Shown here piece by piece: positions 31,422 to 41,520 of a stretch of 44,652 nt of DNA. Source of the DNA: Clostridia bacterium (GTDB lineage: Bacteria; Bacillota; Clostridia; Oscillospirales; Acutalibacteraceae); NCBI GenBank assembly GCA_017407995.1, contig JAFQVM010000009.1:1-44652 (forward strand). The letters are read 5' to 3'. Made by a program: the position numbers and the translations under genes. Every line of letters begins with the position of its first letter. The first letter of the stretch is position 1. The notes beneath the pieces were generated by a model. That model searched no databases. It saw nothing but the letters and a program-made list of their open reading frames with translations, and had not been told where the DNA came from.

Positions 31422-32402
31422 ATGAGTGCAAAAACGGATATTTTTATAAAAGACAGAGCTGACCCGTACGTAACAAGAGGAAACGACGGCTGGTACTACT
31501 TTACCGCTTCTTATCCGATGTATGGCAAAGACGATGGCGAGGGTTATGACAGAATTATTCTCCGCCGTGCAAAGAACATAGACGCTCTTGCTGAAGCTGA
31601 AGAAAAGGTTATATGGGATGAAAAAGATTCTCAAACAGCTTTTCGCTTTATATGGGCGCCCGAAATCCATGAGATAAACGGTAAGTGGTATGTGCTGTTT
31701 GCTGCGAGCGGTAGTGAAAATAATGTCTGGGATATTGACTGCCACATAATCATGTGCAGCGGAAGTGACCCGTACAATGCCCCGTGGGTTGATAAGGGCA
31801 AGTTCACCGCCTGCGATGGTGATGATTTTTCGTTCAGAGGTTTCTCACTTGATATGACGCATTTTGAATGTAACGGTAAGCATTACGTTTCGTGGGCACA
31901 GAATGGCGGTAACTCCAACGTCTACCTTGCCACTATTGACCCCGATAAGCCTTGGAAAACAACTTGTCCTGCAATGCTTTTAACAAAGCCGGAGTATGAT
32001 TGGGAGCGTGTTAACATTCCAGTGAATGAGGGACCTGCGGCTATGATTCATAACGGCAAGCTGTATCTTGCATTTTCGGCATCTGCAACGGGTCCTGAAT
32101 ATTGTATAGGACTTGTGTATGCGAATGAAAAAGCTGACCTTATGGATATAAACAGCTGGACTAAACTCGATAAACCGTTGCTTACATCGCAAGACTTAGA
32201 TGGCGAATACGGACCGGGTCATAATTCGTTTGTTAAAGATGAAAACGGAGATTGGGTTTTTGTTTATCACTCACGTGACAGGCTTTGCTTTAACGGAGAA
32301 TGTGGCTATGCAGACCATGACCCGCTTTATGACCCGTGTCGCAGTGCAAGAAAGCGCAAGGTTATATGGGGTGCAGACGGTTTCCCGATTTTAAACGGAT
32401 AA
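31422..32402 (+). CDS. Glycoside hydrolase family 43 (arabinofuranosidase/xylosidase-type)
   Basis: A 326-residue five-bladed beta-propeller enzyme without a signal peptide. The three catalytic acids fit: base Asp14 in DRADPYV, pKa modulator Asp144 in FSLDMTHFE, and acid Glu203 in VNEGPAAM. WAPEIHEINGKWYVLFAAS is the second typical block. GH43 members remove alpha-L-arabinofuranose or beta-xylose from oligosaccharides; a cytoplasmic enzyme would work on imported oligosaccharides. It is in a unit with an XRE regulator and ends at a strong terminator. The subfamily cannot be fixed by eye. Confidence 0.9.
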   Translation: MSAKTDIFIKDRADPYVTRGNDGWYYFTASYPMYGKDDGEGYDRIILRRAKNIDALAEAEEKVIWDEKDSQTAFRFIWAPEIHEINGKWYVLFAASGSENNVWDIDCHIIMCSGSDPYNAPWVDKGKFTACDGDDFSFRGFSLDMTHFECNGKHYVSWAQNGGNSNVYLATIDPDKPWKTTCPAMLLTKPEYDWERVNIPVNEGPAAMIHNGKLYLAFSASATGPEYCIGLVYANEKADLMDINSWTKLDKPLLTSQDLDGEYGPGHNSFVKDENGDWVFVYHSRDRLCFNGECGYADHDPLYDPCRSARKRKVIWGADGFPILNG

Positions 32403-32412
32403 TTAAACAAAA

Positions 32413-32446
32413 AAATATGCCCGTTTTAATGGGCATATTTTTTTTA
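32413..32446 (+). terminator. Terminator of the GH43 gene
   Basis: 10-bp stem AAATATGCCC / GGGCATATTT around GTTTTAAT, followed by T-run. Confidence 0.88.
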
Positions 32447-32485
32447 CCAAGTACGTTTTTCTGATGACCGAATACTTTAAAATTA

Positions 32486-32514
32486 TTGAAAACAATATTT
32501 TGTGAGAGTAAGAT
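32486..32514 (+). promoter_or_regulatory. Promoter of the LytTR-DUF3021 pair
   Basis: TTGAAA (32486-32491) and TAAGAT (32509-32514), 17-base spacer; AAAGGAGG precedes the LytTR start. Confidence 0.6.
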
Positions 32515-32535
32515 AATTTCGAAAGGAGGCACTTT

Positions 32536-32973
32536 ATGAAATGTAAGATTATAATTGATAAGAACCGGGACGAAGAAGTTTTTGTTTATGCCCATGAAAA
32601 AACAAAGCTTGTAGAGGAAATAGAAAACCTTGTTTTAGGTAATTCTTTGGAGTTGATAGGCTATAAAGACCGTGAAGCTGTAAAGCTAAGGCCGTTTGAA
32701 GTTTGTTGCTTTTTGGTTGAGGATAATAGGGTTTATGCCATTACAGATGACGATAAACTGCTGATTAAACAACGTCTGTATCAATTAGAGGAAACGCTTG
32801 ATGACAGTTTTGTAAAGATTAATCAGTCATGTATAGCAAATATAAATAAGATTCAAAGGTTTAACGCTTCGTTTGCGGGTGCGCTGCTTGTTGTGTTCAA
32901 AAATGGATATAGTGATTACGTTTCAAGAAGAAAAATCAAAACAGTTAAAGAAAGGTTGGGTGTAAAACTATGA
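32536..32973 (+). CDS. LytTR-family DNA-binding protein
   Basis: A 145-residue protein without a receiver domain. The C-terminal LytTR domain includes FEVCCFLVEDNRVYAITDDDKLLIKQRLYQLEETLDDSFVKINQSCIANINKIQRF and YSDYVSRRKIKTVKERLG. LytTR proteins of this short form bind direct repeats in promoters and often control the gene for the membrane partner next door. The stop overlaps the following start (ATGA). Confidence 0.9.
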   Translation: MKCKIIIDKNRDEEVFVYAHEKTKLVEEIENLVLGNSLELIGYKDREAVKLRPFEVCCFLVEDNRVYAITDDDKLLIKQRLYQLEETLDDSFVKINQSCIANINKIQRFNASFAGALLVVFKNGYSDYVSRRKIKTVKERLGVKL

Positions 32974-33386
32974 ATAAGTATTTAAAAAGTTTTCTTCATA
33001 GAGGGTTGATTTTCGGCGGATTTGGTCCTATCGTTACGGGTATTGTATATTTGATTTTATCATATACAATTGAAGATTTCTCACTTGGTGGAGTTGAAAT
33101 GTTTACGGCTATAATTTCAACATATGTTTTAGCGTTTGTTCACTCAGGTGCGAGTGTTTTCAATCAAATAGAAAGCTGGCCGATAGCAAAATCGCTTCTT
33201 TGTCACTTGTCAACGCTGTATGCAGCTTATACATGCTGTTATCTCATGAACTCATGGATACCGTTTGATTGGCGTGTGTTGCTGATATTCACAGCGATTT
33301 TTATGGTGGTTTACTTTGCAGTATGGCTGTGTGTATTTGTTTCAATTAAGCTTACAAGCAAAAAATTCAATTCAAAGTTAAGCTGA
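32970..33386 (+). CDS. DUF3021 membrane protein
   Basis: A 138-residue protein with four predicted membrane helices (IFGGFGPIVTGIVYLILSY, TAIISTYVLAFVHSGASV, LLCHLSTLYAAYTCCYLM, VLLIFTAIFMVVYFAVWLCVFVSI). It is the usual partner of short LytTR proteins in Firmicutes; the frames overlap by four bases, so the two are coupled. Function of the pair is unknown but it may sense membrane state. Confidence 0.9.
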   Translation: MNKYLKSFLHRGLIFGGFGPIVTGIVYLILSYTIEDFSLGGVEMFTAIISTYVLAFVHSGASVFNQIESWPIAKSLLCHLSTLYAAYTCCYLMNSWIPFDWRVLLIFTAIFMVVYFAVWLCVFVSIKLTSKKFNSKLS

Positions 33387-33395
33387 AAAACATAA

Positions 33396-33424
33396 TCCCC
33401 ACAAGATGTTATCTTGTGGGGATT
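33396..33424. terminator. Bidirectional terminator between DUF3021 and ABC ATPase genes
   Basis: 12-bp perfect stem ATCCCCACAAGA / TCTTGTGGGGAT, loop TGTTA; lies between converging genes. Confidence 0.85.
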
Positions 33425-33427
33425 TAA

Positions 33428-34123
33428 CTATTTAATCTTTTTGCTGGGTCTGTCCTCAATAATCTTTCCGTCAGATATTCGGACTACACGAGTGCCTTCT
33501 TCAGCAATTTCGTTGTCGTGAGTTATGAGAACTATTGTACGTCCCTCTGCATTTAGTTCATGCAGAATCTTCATAACCTCTTTGCCTGAGTGTGAGTCGA
33601 GGTTTCCGGTCGGCTCGTCAGCGAGAATGACGGGCGGACGTGCTGCAACAGCTCTTGCTATGGCAACTCTCTGTTGCTGTCCACCGGACATCTGAGAGGG
33701 TAGGTGATGCTTACGGTTATCCAACCCAACTCTTGCGAGAGCTTCTTGAGAAAGCTTTTCACGTTCCTCTTTTTTTACGCCTCGATAGATGAGCGGAAGC
33801 TCAACGTTGCCCTGTGCCGTGAGGCTGGGAATGAGATTGAATCCCTGGAAGATGAATCCGATTTCTTTATTGCGGATTTCGGACAGTTCATCATCGCTTA
33901 AATTTGAAACATTTTGTCCGTTAATATAGTATTCACCGCTTGTGCAGACATCCAGCAGACCGAGCATATTCATAAGGGTAGATTTACCTGAGCCGGACTG
34001 ACCGACTATCATTACGAATTCGCCTGTATCTATCTGAAGAGATACGCCGTCAAGGGCACGGACTTCATTTTCTCCGGGATTATATATTTTATATGCATCT
34101 CGAACATCTATCAAATGTGACAT
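33428..34123 (-). CDS. ABC transporter ATP-binding protein (MacB/LolD-like)
   Basis: A 231-residue ATPase. Walker A is GQSGSGKST (41-49), the Q-loop is FIFQGFNL, the signature is MSGGQQQR (145-152), and Walker B is [13 protein letters not shown] (165-177). The sequence [19 protein letters not shown] and LKDE-free length fit MacB/LolD/FtsE-type exporters of peptides or lipoproteins. No permease (FtsX/MacB-like) lies beside it, since the flanks are a terminator and the aldehyde dehydrogenase, so the partner is encoded elsewhere or is lost. AGGAG precedes ATG 34123. Confidence 0.92.
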   Translation of the reverse strand: MSHLIDVRDAYKIYNPGENEVRALDGVSLQIDTGEFVMIVGQSGSGKSTLMNMLGLLDVCTSGEYYINGQNVSNLSDDELSEIRNKEIGFIFQGFNLIPSLTAQGNVELPLIYRGVKKEEREKLSQEALARVGLDNRKHHLPSQMSGGQQQRVAIARAVAARPPVILADEPTGNLDSHSGKEVMKILHELNAEGRTIVLITHDNEIAEEGTRVVRISDGKIIEDRPSKKIK

Positions 34124-34146
34124 TTAAAAAGCTCCTTTTGTGTTTA

Positions 34147-35661
34147 TCAGCCGCCTACGGAACCGTCCCAAGTATCAACTGAGGTTGCTTTCATTTCCTC
34201 TTCGTCAAACCAACGGGTAGTTACAGCCTTTGTTTCGGTGTAGAATCTTATGCCGTCCTTGCCGAGAGTATGAAGGTCGCCAAAGAATGAAAGCTTGTGA
34301 CCTGTGAACGGGAAGATACCGACAGGTACGGGTATACCGACGTTGACGCCGACCATACCGCCGTCAGTGCGTTTTGCAAACTCACGTGCATAATATCCGC
34401 TCTGAGTGAAGATAACAGAACCGTTTGCATAAGGATTCTCGTTCATGAGAGCAAGACCCTCTTCAAAGTTTTTGACACGTTTGATGCAAAGAACAGGACC
34501 GAATATTTCCTTGTCACCGACAGTCATGCCGGGCTTAACGTGGTCAAAGATTGTTGGTCCTATGTAGAAGCCGTTTTCGTAGCCGGGAACAACAGGGTTT
34601 CTGCCGTCAAGGACAAGCTCTGCGCCTTCTTCGATACCTTTTTCAATCCACTTAAGAACTGATGCTCTGTGTTCAGCGGTTACAACCGGACCGAGTTTTG
34701 AAGTCTTGTCATATGCGGGACCTATTTTGAGTTCCTTTGCGTATTCAACAAGCAGGCTTACGAGTTTATCTGCAATGCTTTCCTGAGCTACAACTACGGG
34801 CAGAGCCATGCAGCGTTCGCCGGCGCAGCCGAAAGCGGAGTTGATAATGCCTCTTGCGCTTCTCTCAAGAGCAGCATCTTCAAGGACGAGAGCATGGTTC
34901 TTAGCTTCGCAAAGAGCCTGAACACGCTTGCCGTGAGCGGCAGCGGTTGAATATATATGAAGACCGACAGATGTTGAACCAACAAAGGTTACACCCTTGA
35001 TATCGGGGTGAGTCAGGAAAAGCTCAGCTTCGTTTCTTGAACAGGTGACGAGGTTTACAACGCCATCGGGAAGTCCTGCTTCCTGAAGAAGTTCAGCCAG
35101 ACGCATAGCTGTCATTGGAGTCATGGATGCGAGCTTTAAGACGATGGTGTTACCAGCAGCTATGCACAGCGGAACCATCCAGCCCATGGGAATCATACCG
35201 GGGAAGTTAAAGGGAACTATGCCTGCGAAAACTCCGACAGGCTCACGGTAGAGAACAGTATCATAACCTGATGAAGTATCACGGAGGCTTTCTCCGAGCA
35301 TAAGAGTGGGAGCGCCGCAAGCGAGCTCAACAGGCTCTTTAACCTTGAGAATATCGCCCTTTGCTTCATCCCAAACCTTGCCGTGTTCACGTGCAACAAG
35401 TTCAGTCAGTTCATCCATGTGTTCCTCAAGAAGAGTGCGGAACTTATAGAGAACCTGTACACGTTTGCATACGGGAACTTGAGACCATGTTTTAAAAGCT
35501 TCCTTGGCTTTAGAAATTGCATATTCGACTTCCTCTACTGTGCAGCAGGGAGTCTGTGCTATTACTTCACCGGTGCTGGGGTTAAAAACGTCCATGTACT
35601 TTTCGGTTTTGGACTCAATCCATTGACCGCCGGCGAAATAGCGAAGTTTTTTTACAGCCAT
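34147..35661 (-). CDS. mmsA: CoA-acylating methylmalonate-semialdehyde dehydrogenase-like
   Basis: A 504-residue aldehyde dehydrogenase. The catalytic Cys284 is in FGCAGERCMALPVVV, and VFAGIVPFNFPGMIPMGWMVPLCIAAGNT plus VRVQALCEAKNH-type sequences fit the MMSDH (MmsA/IolA) group. These convert malonate- or methylmalonate-semialdehyde plus CoA to acetyl- or propionyl-CoA and release CO2. No inositol or valine-degradation genes are nearby. The promoter is on the minus strand, TTGACT (35720-35725) and TAAAAT (35696-35701) with 18 bases between. The ABC ATPase starts 23 bases after its stop and may be co-transcribed. Confidence 0.9.
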   Translation of the reverse strand: MAVKKLRYFAGGQWIESKTEKYMDVFNPSTGEVIAQTPCCTVEEVEYAISKAKEAFKTWSQVPVCKRVQVLYKFRTLLEEHMDELTELVAREHGKVWDEAKGDILKVKEPVELACGAPTLMLGESLRDTSSGYDTVLYREPVGVFAGIVPFNFPGMIPMGWMVPLCIAAGNTIVLKLASMTPMTAMRLAELLQEAGLPDGVVNLVTCSRNEAELFLTHPDIKGVTFVGSTSVGLHIYSTAAAHGKRVQALCEAKNHALVLEDAALERSARGIINSAFGCAGERCMALPVVVAQESIADKLVSLLVEYAKELKIGPAYDKTSKLGPVVTAEHRASVLKWIEKGIEEGAELVLDGRNPVVPGYENGFYIGPTIFDHVKPGMTVGDKEIFGPVLCIKRVKNFEEGLALMNENPYANGSVIFTQSGYYAREFAKRTDGGMVGVNVGIPVPVGIFPFTGHKLSFFGDLHTLGKDGIRFYTETKAVTTRWFDEEEMKATSVDTWDGSVGG

Positions 35662-35695
35662 TTCATTATCACTCCGTTAAATATATTATGGGTTA

Positions 35696-35725
35696 ATTTT
35701 ACTCTTTATATATGTATCAAGTCAA
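35696..35725 (-). promoter_or_regulatory. Promoter of the mmsA-like gene
   Basis: Minus strand TTGACT (35720-35725), 18-base spacer, TAAAAT (35696-35701). Confidence 0.6.
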
Positions 35726-35766
35726 GTAACCAAATGTAAAATATTTTAAAAATAAAAAACAATACA

Positions 35767-35795
35767 GAATAGTGAAAAGTAAGGGGGACACAATA
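35767..35795 (+). promoter_or_regulatory. Possible sporulation-type (sigma-F/G-like) promoter of spoVA
   Basis: GAATA (35767-35771) and GGACACAATA (35786-35795) are 14 bases apart, resembling the forespore promoter pattern GYWTA ... GGnrAnAhTR with mismatches. No sigma-A promoter is visible here. Confidence 0.35.
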
Positions 35796-35824
35796 ATTTT
35801 GAAAATGAAAATGGAGGTGTTCTA

Positions 35825-36271
35825 ATGTCACTTTCGGGAAAAGAATATGAAAAGATGACGAAGAAAGCGTCGCCGCCCAGTCCAAAGATATTAAATCTTA
35901 TAAAAGCGTTTGCAATCGGTGGCTTGATATGCGTGATAGGCGAGGGCTTTTCAAAGTTTTATGAATCGATGGGTGTAAAGGAGAAGACCATTACATCTTT
36001 GGTGCCGTGCACGATAATAATAATAGCGGCTATTCTTACCGCCTTAGGCGTTTTTGATAAGATAGCCCGCCATGCAGGAGCGGGTACTATAGTTCCGATA
36101 ACTGGATTTGCCAATTCAATAGTTTCTCCGGCGATGGAATTCCAGAGCGAAGGAAGAATACTTGGCACGGGTGCCAATATGTTTAAAATAGCAGGTCCTG
36201 TTATAGTGTACGGCAGTGCGGCGGCAGTAATCTACGGTGCGATTTATTATGTTGTACAGGTGCTTTTATAG
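35825..36271 (+). CDS. spoVAC: Stage V sporulation protein AC
   Basis: A 148-residue membrane protein with three to four hydrophobic stretches (LIKAFAIGGLICVIGEGFSKFY, LVPCTIIIIAAILTALGVF, AGPVIVYGSAAAVIYGAIYYVV). The GTIVPITGFANSIVSPAMEF block is highly conserved in SpoVAC. The protein is part of the channel that moves dipicolinic acid into the forespore and releases it on germination. GGAGGTG precedes the start. It is the first gene of a spoVAC-spoVAD-small protein operon. Confidence 0.96.
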   Translation: MSLSGKEYEKMTKKASPPSPKILNLIKAFAIGGLICVIGEGFSKFYESMGVKEKTITSLVPCTIIIIAAILTALGVFDKIARHAGAGTIVPITGFANSIVSPAMEFQSEGRILGTGANMFKIAGPVIVYGSAAAVIYGAIYYVVQVLL

Positions 36272-36297
36272 AGAAAATAGTGTAACGGGGTGAAGAA

Positions 36298-37308
36298 ATG
36301 CCGACGAGGGTTGGTAAATATACAATTAAACTTGATACTCAGCCAAGTATACTCGGTAGTGCGGCTGTTGTGGGCAAAAAGGAGAGCGAAGGACCTCTCC
36401 GTGATGAGTTTGATGAAATTATAGATGACGGTACTATGGGCGAGGACTCATGGGAAAAGGCGGAGAGCGCACTTCAGAAGCGAGCGATAACCAAAGCGAT
36501 TGAAAAAACTGGCCTTACTGCTGCTGATGTAAAACTGCTTTTTGCGGGTGATTTGCTCAGCCAATGCAGCAGTTCATCTTTCGGCGCACGTGAGTTGGGC
36601 ATACCGTTTATAGGTCTTTACGGTGCTTGTTCTACTATGGCGCTGTCGCTTTTGATGGCAGGATTGAGTGTGGATTCTGGTATAGCGGATATTGTGGCGG
36701 CATCTACATCGTCACACTTCTGTTCAGCAGAAAAGCAATTCCGTAATCCTCTTGAGTATGGTGGTCAGCGTCCGCCGACAGCTCAATGGACGGCTACGGC
36801 TGCGGGCACAGCGATAGTAGGAACTTCGCAGAGCGGACCGCACATTGAGACCGTGACAATTGGCAGGATAACCGACTTCGGAGTTAAAGATGCAAATAAC
36901 ATGGGTGCTGCAATGGCTCCTGCGGCGTGTTCAACTATTGCCGACTTTCTTAAGGATACGGGAACAAAACCGAGTGATTACGACATGATTCTTACAGGTG
37001 ACCTTGGTGCTGTGGGAACAGCGTTATTAAAGGAACTGATGCAAAAACAGGAAAATATAGATATCAGCGATGTGCATGCGGACTGCGGGCTTATGCTTTA
37101 TAACATTGACGAACAGGACGTAAATGCGGGCGCATCGGGCTGTGGGTGCAGTGCGGCAGTTCTGTGCTCAAATATTATTCGCCGCATGAAGGCAGGGGAG
37201 CTCAGAAAAGTTCTTTTCGTAGGAACGGGAGCACTGCTGTCGGCTCTGTCGCCGCTTCAAGGAGAAACAATACCGTCAATTGCCCATGCGGTGTTGCTGA
37301 GCAGCTGA
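36298..37308 (+). CDS. spoVAD: Stage V sporulation protein AD
   Basis: A 336-residue protein with a thiolase-like fold. Diagnostic blocks are LLFAGDLLSQCSSSSFGARELGIPFIGLYGACSTMALSLLMAGL, SSHFCSAEKQFRNPLEYGGQRPPTAQWTATAAGTAI and SGCGCSAAVLCSNI. SpoVAD binds dipicolinic acid and is needed for its uptake into the spore. It follows spoVAC after 26 bases and precedes the small membrane protein by 24 bases. Confidence 0.96.
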   Translation: MPTRVGKYTIKLDTQPSILGSAAVVGKKESEGPLRDEFDEIIDDGTMGEDSWEKAESALQKRAITKAIEKTGLTAADVKLLFAGDLLSQCSSSSFGARELGIPFIGLYGACSTMALSLLMAGLSVDSGIADIVAASTSSHFCSAEKQFRNPLEYGGQRPPTAQWTATAAGTAIVGTSQSGPHIETVTIGRITDFGVKDANNMGAAMAPAACSTIADFLKDTGTKPSDYDMILTGDLGAVGTALLKELMQKQENIDISDVHADCGLMLYNIDEQDVNAGASGCGCSAAVLCSNIIRRMKAGELRKVLFVGTGALLSALSPLQGETIPSIAHAVLLSS

Positions 37309-37332
37309 TAAGTGTTTGAGTGGGGTGAAAAT

Positions 37333-37497
37333 ATGAATATACTTTCAGAAATTTCAAGAACGTTAAAAATTGCTAGCTTGTCATTAAATTCAATGCGTTG
37401 GCTTAATATAATAAAAGGATTAGTGCTTTCTGTTGCTGTTTTAGCTGCTGCATGGTCAATGTTGAGAGTTGCGATGTCCTGCTTTTCAAAAAAATAA
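37333..37497 (+). CDS. Small single-pass membrane protein in the spoVA operon
   Basis: A 54-residue protein, MNILSEISRTLKIASLSLNS followed by MRWLNIIKGLVLSVAVLAAAWSMLRVAMSCFSKK. One hydrophobic helix (LNIIKGLVLSVAVLAAAWSML) and a basic tail are visible. ATG 37333 follows GGGGTG by seven bases; a longer start at 37312 lacks a site. It occupies the place where spoVAE (about 116 residues, several helices) is often found, but it shows no resemblance to it. It may be a spore-membrane accessory or an unrelated tail gene. Function unknown; real coding is supported by the ribosome site and position just before a strong terminator. Confidence 0.6.
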   Translation: MNILSEISRTLKIASLSLNSMRWLNIIKGLVLSVAVLAAAWSMLRVAMSCFSKK

Positions 37498-37513
37498 GTG
37501 TAAAGTATATCTG

Positions 37514-37550
37514 CCTTACAGTCGGAAGTTTTTTGACTGTAAGGTTTTTA
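37514..37550 (+). terminator. Terminator of the spoVA operon
   Basis: Perfect 10-bp stem CCTTACAGTC / GACTGTAAGG with an 11-base loop, followed by a T-rich run. Confidence 0.88.
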
Positions 37551-37573
37551 CTTTTTCTTTAAAATTACCGCCC

Positions 37574-37602
37574 TTGAACAAGTTGATTTTTTGTGATACA
37601 AT
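37574..37602 (+). promoter_or_regulatory. Promoter of rex with a possible Rex-like palindrome
   Basis: TTGAAC (37574-37579) and TACAAT (37597-37602), 17-base spacer. TTGTGATACAA overlaps the -10; it is a short palindrome that recalls the ends of the Rex operator TTGTnAA-N4-TTnACAA. Confidence 0.5.
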
Positions 37603-37643
37603 ATAATATATTTATTAAAGTTAGACAGCGACGGTGATAAGTA

Positions 37644-38270
37644 ATGAGTTCCAATATATCAAAGCAAACCCTGCAAAGACTGCCTTTGTATCTTAGCTAT
37701 ATAAAGGCTTTGCCTGCAGATGCGCCGAAGAATATCTCTGCTACCATGATAGCGGAGGCTCTACAGCTAAACGATGTTCAGGTCAGAAAGGACTTGGCAA
37801 GTGTCAGCTCCTCCGGTAAACCGAAAGTTGGTTACAGCGTCAAGGATTTGATAGCGGAGCTTGAATCTTTTTTGGGTTATGACAATGTTGACGATGCGAT
37901 AATTGTCGGAGCGGGAAGCCTTGGAAAGGCGCTGCTCAATTATGGCGGATTTAAGGAGTACGGGCTTAATATTCTTGCGGCATTTGACTTGTGCAGCGAG
38001 CCAGAGGAGTTTCAGGGAAAGACTGTTTTCCCGATTGAACAGCTTGAGACCGTTTGTCGACGCATGAATATCCGCATCGGAATCATTACTGTTCCTGCTT
38101 CCAACGCTCAAGAGATTTGTGATAACCTTGTGAAGAGCGGAGTGCGTGCAATATGGAACTTTGCGCCTGTCCATCTTGTAGTTCCTGAGGGTATACTTGT
38201 TCAGAATGAGAACATGGCTTCATCGCTTGCACTGCTATCCAACCATCTTCGTGAAGAACTGAAAAGATAA
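37644..38270 (+). CDS. rex: Redox-sensing transcriptional repressor Rex
   Basis: A 208-residue protein. The N-terminal winged helix is ISATMIAEALQLNDVQVRKDLASVSSSGKPKVGYSVKDLI (residues ~31-70). The Rossmann domain starts DDAIIVGAGSLGKALLNY, with GAGSLG at 89-94. Rex senses the NADH/NAD+ ratio and represses fermentation and respiration genes until NADH builds up. Length is normal and the domain-swapped C-terminal helix (MASSLALLSNHLREELKR) is present. It has its own promoter. Confidence 0.96.
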   Translation: MSSNISKQTLQRLPLYLSYIKALPADAPKNISATMIAEALQLNDVQVRKDLASVSSSGKPKVGYSVKDLIAELESFLGYDNVDDAIIVGAGSLGKALLNYGGFKEYGLNILAAFDLCSEPEEFQGKTVFPIEQLETVCRRMNIRIGIITVPASNAQEICDNLVKSGVRAIWNFAPVHLVVPEGILVQNENMASSLALLSNHLREELKR

Positions 38271-38276
38271 AAATAA

Positions 38277-38302
38277 GCCGCAGACAATGTCTGCGGCATT
38301 TT
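38277..38302 (+). terminator. Terminator of rex
   Basis: 9-bp stem GCCGCAGAC / GTCTGCGGC with AAT loop, then TTTTT. Confidence 0.9.
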
Positions 38303-38303
38303 T

Positions 38304-38333
38304 AATCCCCCAAAGCTTTAACTTTGGGGGATT
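38304..38333. terminator. Second hairpin, likely terminator of the GH2 gene
   Basis: Perfect 12-bp stem AATCCCCCAAAG / CTTTGGGGGATT, six-base loop, immediately after the minus-strand GH2 stop. The T-run on that strand is weak, so termination may be partial. Confidence 0.65.
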
Positions 38334-38341
38334 AATGTTTG

Positions 38342-41426
<3,085 letters not shown>

Positions 41427-41464
41427 GATTTTAGCGAAATTGTTTATAATTTTTTCAAAAAGGC

Positions 41465-41493
41465 TGTTAGTATTAAGCAAAATGTGATATTAT
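41465..41493 (+). promoter_or_regulatory. Possible promoter of the GH127 gene
   Basis: TATTAT (41488-41493) with a weak TGTTAG (41465-41470) 17 bases upstream; GGAGGG precedes the start. Confidence 0.4.
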
Positions 41494-41520
41494 TGTAAAA
41501 ATGGTATTGTTGGAGGGTTT

